From Acidobacteriaceae bacterium (lineage in GTDB: Bacteria > Acidobacteriota > Terriglobia > Bryobacterales > Bryobacteraceae), in NCBI GenBank assembly GCA_019246575.1, contig JAFAQG010000139.1, positions 1-5,553 of the forward strand: DNA of 5,553 nt, in the 5' to 3' direction. Position 1 is the first letter of the stretch, and each line of letters begins with the position of its first letter. Below the pieces are notes generated by a model. That model was not told the DNA's origin. It searched no databases and saw only the letters and a program-made list of their open reading frames with translations. The translations under genes were made by a program, and so were the position numbers. This document shows, one piece after another, positions 1-5,553 of the stretch.

Positions 1-3000
1 ATTTTTCTGGACCGACATATCCAAGAACTGCTGCCAGGGTCCGCGGATATTGCCGTACGTGCGCGCGCCGTCGCCCAATGTGCCGAGTGGAGGCAGAATC
101 CATTTCGCGGGGTTGATATAGGGCTGACACGTGGGGCCGATTGGGCAGCTCGGGCTATATAGCGGGTTTGTAATGGGTATGCTCGGATCTGGGTTCACAC
201 TGAGGCGAACATTCGGTCCGCCGTTGTTATCCAGTCCGTTGTTGCCTTGCACGAAGGCCGCGAACGGATAGCCGTCATTTATTCTCCCCGCGCCACTGAG
301 GGTCCAGCCCCCGATAACATGGTTCAGGATCCTCGGCGGCCTGGCCCAGAACTTTGCGCCATAGCCGAACGGCAGATCCCACAGAAATGTCCCGGTAATC
401 GTATGCGGAACATCGAACGAGGAAACCGAGCGATCGGTGCTTAACGGCAACCCATATCTCACATATCCATCCGAACGCGATGCGAAGATATTCGCCACCG
501 CCGCCGATCCGGCATCCGAGGCGTTGTCGATGGATTTCGAGAACGTGTACGAAGCTGTGTAGCTTACACCTTTGCCGATGCGCCCCCTGACATAAGCGCT
601 CCCCGCATGGCGAATGCTGCTGCCGTTACTGTTGAGATACAACGGCAAATTCTGGAAGCCGAAGTACGGCCCGAGCAGACTGTCTCGAGGTACGGTGATC
701 ACAGTTCCCCCTGCATTGAGACGGCCGAGCGGATCGCTCACCGTGGAACTTGGGTCGAGTCCGTTGCCGACGATCTGTTCAGATAACGCAAACGGAACGA
801 AGTTGAGGTTCGGGGGCGCGGTGAACAAGTTATCGCCGCGGTTCCCGCTGTAAGAGAGTTCCAGAATCGTCCCGTTCCTGAATTGCCAGTCGGTACTGAG
901 ATTCCAAGTCTCGGAATGCGGAGTCCTGGTACTTTTCGAAATGGCAAAAGTTCCGTATTTGATGCTGTCGTTGTAGACCAGACCGTCGGTCGGAATCGCT
1001 CCGATGATCTGCTGCGGCGTCAGATTCTGGATGCATGGCGGATCGCTCGAAAGGCGCAGCGTGTAGGCCGTGTTGCACTGGCCGACGCCCTGCGGAAAAC
1101 CCGTCGTTTGGCTGTTGAAGTTAACCGCTGTTCCCGAGCCGGAGGCGAAATCCGGGCTGGGTTGGCTGCCCAACCCCGTTAGCGGTGCATACGAAATCCC
1201 GTAGCCGCCCCGGATCACCAGGTTGTGGCGGAGAAAATCCCAATCGGGCACCCAAGCGAATCCAAACCGCGGCTGCCATTCGCGCCAATCGATCGGCGTG
1301 AGATACTTCGATCTTCCTCCCATTCCGCCAAAACCGAACGGCACGATCTTCGCTGTGGTCGGCACACTGTCCGGGATGGGAGCGGTCGCCGGTACTCCGA
1401 TATCGTTCGCAACCGTCCGGCGCTGCGCGTCTGTAAGCGCTTGATCCATAGCCAGGTCGGGCAGATAGGACCCCTGATGGTTATACTTCTCCCAGCGCGG
1501 CAGTTCCACCGAGTACCGAAGCCCGAGGTTCAACGTCAGGTTCGGACGCACTTTCCAGTCGTCCTGGAAGAAGAGCGCGCCGTTTCCCCAGCGATAGTAA
1601 TACGGGAACACAGTGCTGCGATAGGAGTAACTGTTCGGCACGCCCAGTAAGAAGCTGGGGAACGGATCTCCACCCGTCGTATTCGATCCGGTCCCTCGTG
1701 AGCTGGTGGGCGTGGTGGAGAAACTGTACTGGCCGCCCGCCGCCGTGCTGATCGGCTCCGTCTTCATGCGCGTATAACGCAGATCCGTGCCGAACTTCCA
1801 GGTATGATTTCCATGCGTCTTGGTTAGCGTGTCGGAAAGCTCGAATGTCTCGTCAATCTCCTGGCCCAATAGCGTGATCTGCCCGTTGCCAATCCCTGTA
1901 AAGCTTGTACTTGGAAAGCTGAAATAGGGCAGATTGGCAGCCGTGACGCTCGGCAATCCGAACTGCTGGGCAAAGCCTTCGGTCTGCCACTTCGGCGGGT
2001 TCACGCGAGAAAAGTCGCCCCGCGAATAACCGGCTCGAAATTCGTTGATCAAAGTGGGAGAGAAGATATGCGTATCGCTCACCAGACCTTGCTCGGCGAC
2101 GCTTAAATCGCCGATCAGAGCGTTTACCTGGTCAGGTCCATTCGTCGCAACTTCGGCCGCCGAGAGGTTATTGTAGCGGTAGCCATTGATTGGAATGTGC
2201 GAAAACCTCACGTAGACCTTATTGAGCTCGGTAATCTGCTGATCCACGCGGAACTGATACCGGTTGTCGTTCGAGTAGACATTCCGCAACCCGATCCAGT
2301 TCGCCAAATTGCCGTTCGGCTGTATGAATGGCGCGCTATTCGGGAGCGGCAGATACTTCAGCAGCTTAAGCGAAGTCGGATCGAGAAACGACGCCGGGAT
2401 AATGCCGCCCGGCCATACCGGATATGTCCCGGTGCCGGACGGAACCGCGCGGCGCACAATATTATTCCCTGAGAGATCGAATTCCTGATAAATAGTCGAA
2501 TCGCCGGTGACAGGGATATTGACGCCCTGCGCCCGGAAGCTGTTGATTACGTCCTGTGTCGTCGTGCCGCCGTTAACCGGGACAGTATTGCTGAAATTCC
2601 CCCCGCGCATGGCCTCCGTGGGGAACAGGTTGTACACATTTCCGCTATCGGTAATGCGGCGCGGCTGAAACGCAAAAAAGAAAAACGTCTTATCTTTTCC
2701 GCGGTAGAGCTTCTTGCCCCCGATACCGAAAGCCGGTAAATAGACGGGACCGCCGACCGTAAACCCGTATTCTTTGATCAAGTTGTTCGATACCGGCCGG
2801 TTCGTGCTGGCAATCGTGTACGGCGCTGCGCTGAGGTCTGGGTCCTTCTTGAAAAAGTAGCCGGTACCGTGAAACTGATTTGTGCCGCTCTTAGTGGTGA
2901 TGTTGACGATCCCGCCGGTCGTCTGGCCATACTCCGCCGAGTAGTTCGAGGTTTGGATGTTCACCTCCTGGACAGTGTCGGGAGAAAACGAACTGATCGA

Positions 3001-3612
3001 CCGGGCAGAACCTGCGGATGTGTTATCTACGCCGTCCGCCATGAAGCTGGTTGCGCCCGGCCGGCCTCCGCCGACACTCAACCCCTGCCCAGGTGCTATG
3101 ATACCTGTGCCCGTGGTGGGAGTCTCGGAAACCGCATCGCCGCTGACGTTCGGCACCGTGAGCATCAGGTTAAGCACGTTACGGTCGGGCAGCGGGATAT
3201 CGGTGATCTGGCGCTCCGTGATGGTCTCGCCAACGGTGCCGTTTTCGGCATTGATGGGCGGCGTCTTTTCGGTAACTGTTACTTCCTGGCTCACCTGGCC
3301 GATTTCGAGAGTCACATTGGCGGTTGTGACTGTTGAGGTGTCGACCTTCACTCCCTCGACATCGGCCTTTTTGAAGCCCGGCGCTTCTACAAGCAGACGG
3401 TACGTAACGGGTTCGAGGTGTGTCGCGTTGAACGAGCCGGTGTCGGAGGTCGTCAAGGTGATCGTCTGATCGGTGCCCGCGTTAACAACCTTTACACTCG
3501 CACGAGGCACCGGAGCGCCATGTGGGTCGAATACGGTGCCGGCAATTCCGCCCGTGTTCGTCTGGGCGACTAACAACCAGCAACTGAATAGAAAAACGAC
3601 TACGAGTCTCAC
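1..3612 (-). CDS. Oar-like TonB-dependent receptor with N-terminal carboxypeptidase-regulatory-like domain (3' end missing)
   Basis: Outer-membrane beta-barrel protein expected to bind or import a large substrate using TonB energy; the ligand is unknown. I translated 1204 codons from GTG at 3612 to base 1 with no stop. Residues 1-17 are a signal peptide (R2, hydrophobic core, cut near VAQ-T). Residues about 21-103 form a CarboxypepD_reg/Cna-B-like beta domain (GGIAGTVFDPHGAPVPRA). The plug spans about 110-250, with DIPLPDRN (138-145), GGGRPGATSFMADGVDN (181-197) and SAEYGQTTGG...TKSGTNQFHG (225-249). The barrel follows, with family motifs KTFFFF (308-313), FFQDDWKVRPNLTLNLGLRY (681-700), WQPRFGFAW (779-787), SYTFSKSIDN (1021-1030), FDVPHTITG (1066-1074) and GNIRGPWQQFLDMSVQKN (1187-1204). 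The last motif normally sits about 60-100 residues before the C-terminus, so little is missing. GTG is chosen because it directly precedes the signal peptide and no in-frame ATG lies between it and the upstream stop. I see no clear TonB box and no SusD partner. The family call is firm; the substrate is not. Confidence 0.95.
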   Translation of the reverse strand, partial: MRLVVVFLFSCWLLVAQTNTGGIAGTVFDPHGAPVPRASVKVVNAGTDQTITLTTSDTGSFNATHLEPVTYRLLVEAPGFKKADVEGVKVDTSTVTTANVTLEIGQVSQEVTVTEKTPPINAENGTVGETITERQITDIPLPDRNVLNLMLTVPNVSGDAVSETPTTGTGIIAPGQGLSVGGGRPGATSFMADGVDNTSAGSARSISSFSPDTVQEVNIQTSNYSAEYGQTTGGIVNITTKSGTNQFHGTGYFFKKDPDLSAAPYTIASTNRPVSNNLIKEYGFTVGGPVYLPAFGIGGKKLYRGKDKTFFFFAFQPRRITDSGNVYNLFPTEAMRGGNFSNTVPVNGGTTTQDVINSFRAQGVNIPVTGDSTIYQEFDLSGNNIVRRAVPSGTGTYPVWPGGIIPASFLDPTSLKLLKYLPLPNSAPFIQPNGNLANWIGLRNVYSNDNRYQFRVDQQITELNKVYVRFSHIPINGYRYNNLSAAEVATNGPDQVNALIGDLSVAEQGLVSDTHIFSPTLINEFRAGYSRGDFSRVNPPKWQTEGFAQQFGLPSVTAANLPYFSFPSTSFTGIGNGQITLLGQEIDETFELSDTLTKTHGNHTWKFGTDLRYTRMKTEPISTAAGGQYSFSTTPTSSRGTGSNTTGGDPFPSFLLGVPNSYSYRSTVFPYYYRWGNGALFFQDDWKVRPNLTLNLGLRYSVELPRWEKYNHQGSYLPDLAMDQALTDAQRRTVANDIGVPATAPIPDSVPTTAKIVPFGFGGMGGRSKYLTPIDWREWQPRFGFAWVPDWDFLRHNLVIRGGYGISYAPLTGLGSQPSPDFASGSGTAVNFNSQTTGFPQGVGQCNTAYTLRLSSDPPCIQNLTPQQIIGAIPTDGLVYNDSIKYGTFAISKSTRTPHSETWNLSTDWQFRNGTILELSYSGNRGDNLFTAPPNLNFVPFALSEQIVGNGLDPSSTVSDPLGRLNAGGTVITVPRDSLLGPYFGFQNLPLYLNSNGSSIRHAGSAYVRGRIGKGVSYTASYTFSKSIDNASDAGSAAVANIFASRSDGYVRYGLPLSTDRSVSSFDVPHTITGTFLWDLPFGYGAKFWARPPRILNHVIGGWTLSGAGRINDGYPFAAFVQGNNGLDNNGGPNVRLSVNPDPSIPITNPLYSPSCPIGPTCQPYINPAKWILPPLGTLGDGARTYGNIRGPWQQFLDMSVQKN

Positions 3613-3639
3613 GGTTATCTGCAGCTCCTGTTTCGATTC
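3613..3639 (-). other. 27-base intercistronic gap within a probable operon
   Basis: The spacer between the upstream stop and the receptor start is nine codons long and in frame with both genes. It has no hairpin plus T-run that would suggest a terminator and is too short for an independent promoter. This supports co-transcription of the two genes. A promoter inside the end of the upstream gene cannot be excluded by eye. No promoter for the pair lies in the window, since the 5' end of the first gene is outside it. Confidence 0.7.
3625..3629 (-). promoter_or_regulatory. Ribosome binding site for the receptor gene
   Basis: AGGAG on the minus strand lies 12 bases before the GTG at 3612. The spacing is longer than the usual 5-9 bases, so this may be a modest site. 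It is the only purine-rich match in the gap and supports GTG as the start. It sits wholly between the upstream TGA (3642-3640) and the GTG. Confidence 0.6.
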
Positions 3640-5553
3640 TCAGTTTTCATACAGCACCACTCCGCCATCGGCTGGAACGGGCACTTGCGTCGTTGAAGAA
3701 AGATCGTATGTTGTGCCTGAAACCAGATCGATGCCGGTACCACGCGTCATATCCGGTGGTAACGTAAGCGTCGCGTCCGCGCTCTGCCAATTGAGCGCGA
3801 CGAGATACTTCCCCCATCGGCAGATGTACTGCGTGCCATACGGCCCGGACGTGTATGCTCCCGAAGCGCCTGTCGCCGCATCGTGAGGCATGCTGATGGT
3901 TGCAATACGGTCGAATGTAGCCGTGCTGTGATGAATGCGAGCGACGTTGTTTACAATTTCATTGTTCGGGTCCGGTTTCGCGCTTCCGTGCAGCGGACGC
4001 CAGTTCAACTCCATGAAAATTTGATCGCCCTGGTTCTTGATTGAGACCGCACCGCCTTCCGGATCGAGAAATACGCCGTCCGGACTGCCGGGCTCGTTCA
4101 AGAGCGTTACACTTGTCGGATCGGGCTGCGAGTTGTATAAACTCGCTAATGCCTCGTAATCCCCTAATTCTTCTAAGTAATCCGTGAAGATGTCATCGAA
4201 GTGGCTGTTGCCGGTTGTTGGAAGGTCGCTCCAGGAAATCCCATTTTGAGCCTCGAGATAGAACTGGTGGATTGCAACTGGATCGCAGAATTCGGCCCCG
4301 GCATAGTAAGTGTAGTAACCACCGAAATCGATTTCGCCCACGTTCAGATTCTTTCGGAACGTGATGTTCTCTTCTTTGCGAATCGTGGCAACATTACTTG
4401 ATCCCGTTGTGGCGGGAAAAAGAAAGTTACTGAACGCATGCACAGCCCGGATGGCTTGATCATGAACCGGCTGATTTCCGGAGCCTTCCAGGCCGGCATC
4501 CCGCAGGAACTTCGCCAGGCGGACCATCAGGTGGACGCCGTTTTCGCCGTAGCCACCGTCGTAACCGCCGTTTCCTGTACCATTGACTTCGAGGGACAGC
4601 CCGCGATCGCTGACCCAAACTCCGCCATATTGCTCTGTCGCTAAGCCGACCGCCTGATACACGTATTCGAGCGCTGCGTACTGCGGGAGTGCAAGATTTG
4701 TCCCGTACTGCTGATCGAGAAATGTAAGCGCATTGTTGGACAAAATGAAGGACCCGGCTTGCAGCATGTCCTGGTTTGGTGCGTGACCCCGCCAGTGATT
4801 GTTGGCGGCATTTAGGAAATTTACGTTGGCGACGAACATCTGCTGGTAAGCCTGCCAGCGGAGCACCCCGGGCTCCAGCGCATCACTGATGGGCTGATTA
4901 AGCGCACTGAGGAAACCTGGATCGTTTTCCATCAACTGGAAAGCGAGGCCGATCGCTTCGGTACCGGCGCCTTCTATCGAGCTGCACGGAGCGTTAATCC
5001 TTCCCTGCAGATTTCCGTCCGAAGGCATCGTGGCGCCCACACCCGGCCACTGGGTCAGATTGCCAAAGCAGCCATTCAGTGCCTGCATGTAGGAAAAGAA
5101 GTCCAGCCCGGCGATGACGCGCGCTTCCACATCGGCGTTTTGGTAGAAGTTGGTTCCTAAATCCGGCAGGTTGTAGGCGAGGGCCAGCATCTCCAGTTTC
5201 CGCATGTTAACGTTGTTGCCGCTGGAAGTTCCTCCATTCTTCAGGGCTACCGCGTTCAGCCAGTCAGTCGGGTTCGTATACGAACACGGTTGAAAATGCA
5301 CACTGCTGTCCAATGCGCCGAACGCCTGCTCGGGGATGTTGCAGGCCGCCTGATGACTCGTCCAATTCGAGCCGTAAAGCTGAAACCCTTCGACCGAAGA
5401 GAGTCTGGATCTGATCTGATTTAGAAGCGATGTGAAATAGGTGGTGTCGAGTGTTGCGGCTGTGGGCGGGGTGGGATCAGGAGGCGTGCCCTGCGGATCG
5501 CACGGGTCCGGCTGGAAGAACGGATCCGTGTGCGTAAAGGCACTGTAGATCGC
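3640..5553 (-). CDS. Probable exported protein with alpha/alpha-toroid-like region and C-terminal beta domain; possible polysaccharide lyase (5' end missing)
   Basis: The last 637 codons of a gene whose start lies beyond base 5553. The frame is open to the edge, so the TTG at 5313 is an internal leucine and not a start. Numbering from the edge, residues 12-31 are a proline/aspartate-rich linker. Residues about 32-470 look mostly helical and carry, in order, segments recalling the toroid of PL8-type lyases: RKLEMLALAYNLP (118-130) then ARVIAGLDFF (144-153), IEGAGTEAIGLAFQLM (193-208), APNQDMLQAG (258-267) and a glycine-rich loop ending GGYDGGYG (329-336). Residues about 490-637 look beta-rich and end with DLVSGTTYDL (609-618) and GGVVLYEN, like C-terminal sandwich domains of secreted carbohydrate enzymes. 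Seven cysteines fit an extracytoplasmic protein. The usual PL8 catalytic His is not seen at the expected place. It could instead be another toroid family (a different lyase or a glycoside hydrolase) or a non-catalytic binder. That it is a gene is near certain; the function is tentative. Confidence 0.6.
   Translation of the reverse strand, partial: AIYSAFTHTDPFFQPDPCDPQGTPPDPTPPTAATLDTTYFTSLLNQIRSRLSSVEGFQLYGSNWTSHQAACNIPEQAFGALDSSVHFQPCSYTNPTDWLNAVALKNGGTSSGNNVNMRKLEMLALAYNLPDLGTNFYQNADVEARVIAGLDFFSYMQALNGCFGNLTQWPGVGATMPSDGNLQGRINAPCSSIEGAGTEAIGLAFQLMENDPGFLSALNQPISDALEPGVLRWQAYQQMFVANVNFLNAANNHWRGHAPNQDMLQAGSFILSNNALTFLDQQYGTNLALPQYAALEYVYQAVGLATEQYGGVWVSDRGLSLEVNGTGNGGYDGGYGENGVHLMVRLAKFLRDAGLEGSGNQPVHDQAIRAVHAFSNFLFPATTGSSNVATIRKEENITFRKNLNVGEIDFGGYYTYYAGAEFCDPVAIHQFYLEAQNGISWSDLPTTGNSHFDDIFTDYLEELGDYEALASLYNSQPDPTSVTLLNEPGSPDGVFLDPEGGAVSIKNQGDQIFMELNWRPLHGSAKPDPNNEIVNNVARIHHSTATFDRIATISMPHDAATGASGAYTSGPYGTQYICRWGKYLVALNWQSADATLTLPPDMTRGTGIDLVSGTTYDLSSTTQVPVPADGGVVLYEN
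5461..5520 (-). other. Proline-rich interdomain linker in the upstream protein
   Basis: Twenty residues with eight prolines, four aspartates and one cysteine, of the form DPCDPQGTPPDPTPPT after FFQ. Such low-complexity stretches commonly tether domains of secreted or surface proteins. Eleven residues precede it in the window, so at least part of another N-terminal domain or an export signal must lie beyond base 5553. The full protein is therefore probably multidomain. Confidence 0.6.

Noticed and set aside
738..1078. Minus-strand open frames at 738-947 and 830-1078
   Set aside because: They are out of frame with the receptor, which is uninterrupted through the same region.
1225..1650. Plus-strand open frame of 141 codons
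   Set aside because: It is antisense to the receptor barrel, whose translation matches the family throughout. The antisense product is rich in Arg/His with no recognisable domain.
2674..2685. A-rich run (A6 G A5) on the plus strand as a possible slippage or frameshift site
   Set aside because: It encodes the conserved KTFFFFAF segment of the receptor barrel and the frame is maintained on both sides, so no frameshift needs explaining.
2869..3469. Overlapping plus-strand open frames of 155 and 170 codons
   Set aside because: Both are antisense to the plug domain, which is the best conserved part of the receptor. They overlap each other in different frames, as expected of shadows in moderately GC-rich coding DNA.
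3580..3612. Lipoprotein reading of the receptor N-terminus (cysteine at residue 11)
   Set aside because: The preceding LFS does not fit a good lipobox, the cysteine lies in the middle of the hydrophobic core, and the family uses an ordinary signal peptidase I leader.
3615..3650. Eleven-codon minus-strand ORF starting with ATG inside the end of the upstream gene and ending TAA two bases before the receptor's GTG
   Set aside because: The layout could suit translational coupling, but it lacks its own clear ribosome binding site and is short enough to be chance. No peptide motif is visible.
3473..3886. Plus-strand open frame of 137 codons across the gene junction
   Set aside because: It is antisense to both genes and the gap, with no ribosome binding site or domain I can recognise.

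Overview
The window is almost entirely coding. All of it is read on the minus strand, as two co-directional genes that are both cut by the window edges. Reading right to left, the upstream gene (5553 to 3640) encodes the C-terminal 637 residues of a probably exported protein. It has a proline-rich linker, a helical region resembling the alpha/alpha toroid of polysaccharide lyases, and a beta-rich C-terminal domain. After a 27-base gap comes a gene (3612 to 1) for a large outer-membrane protein of the Oar-like / carboxypeptidase-regulatory-domain TonB-dependent receptor family. Its first 1204 codons are present; its last few dozen codons and stop lie outside.

The organism is most likely a Gram-negative acidobacterium, perhaps of the Solibacter/Bryobacter type. 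This rests on the receptor's architecture (signal peptide, CarboxypepD_reg-like domain, plug, very long barrel, no visible SusD partner), a form greatly expanded in Acidobacteria, and on the moderately high G+C. It is an inference from family knowledge and not from a marker gene.

The two genes are probably one transcriptional unit. They share a strand and a reading frame, are separated by a single TGA and nine codons, and show no terminator or room for a promoter between them. A plausible joint role is that the upstream protein binds or cleaves a polysaccharide or other large substrate outside the cytoplasm and the receptor imports or binds the products. The enzyme activity and the substrate are not shown by the sequence.

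I see no RNA genes, mobile elements, CRISPR arrays, origins or convincing repeats. The other open frames in the window, on both strands, are shadows of these two genes. The open frame of the receptor is continuous from its GTG start to base 1 with no internal stop or frameshift, and the upstream frame is continuous from base 5553 to its TGA.
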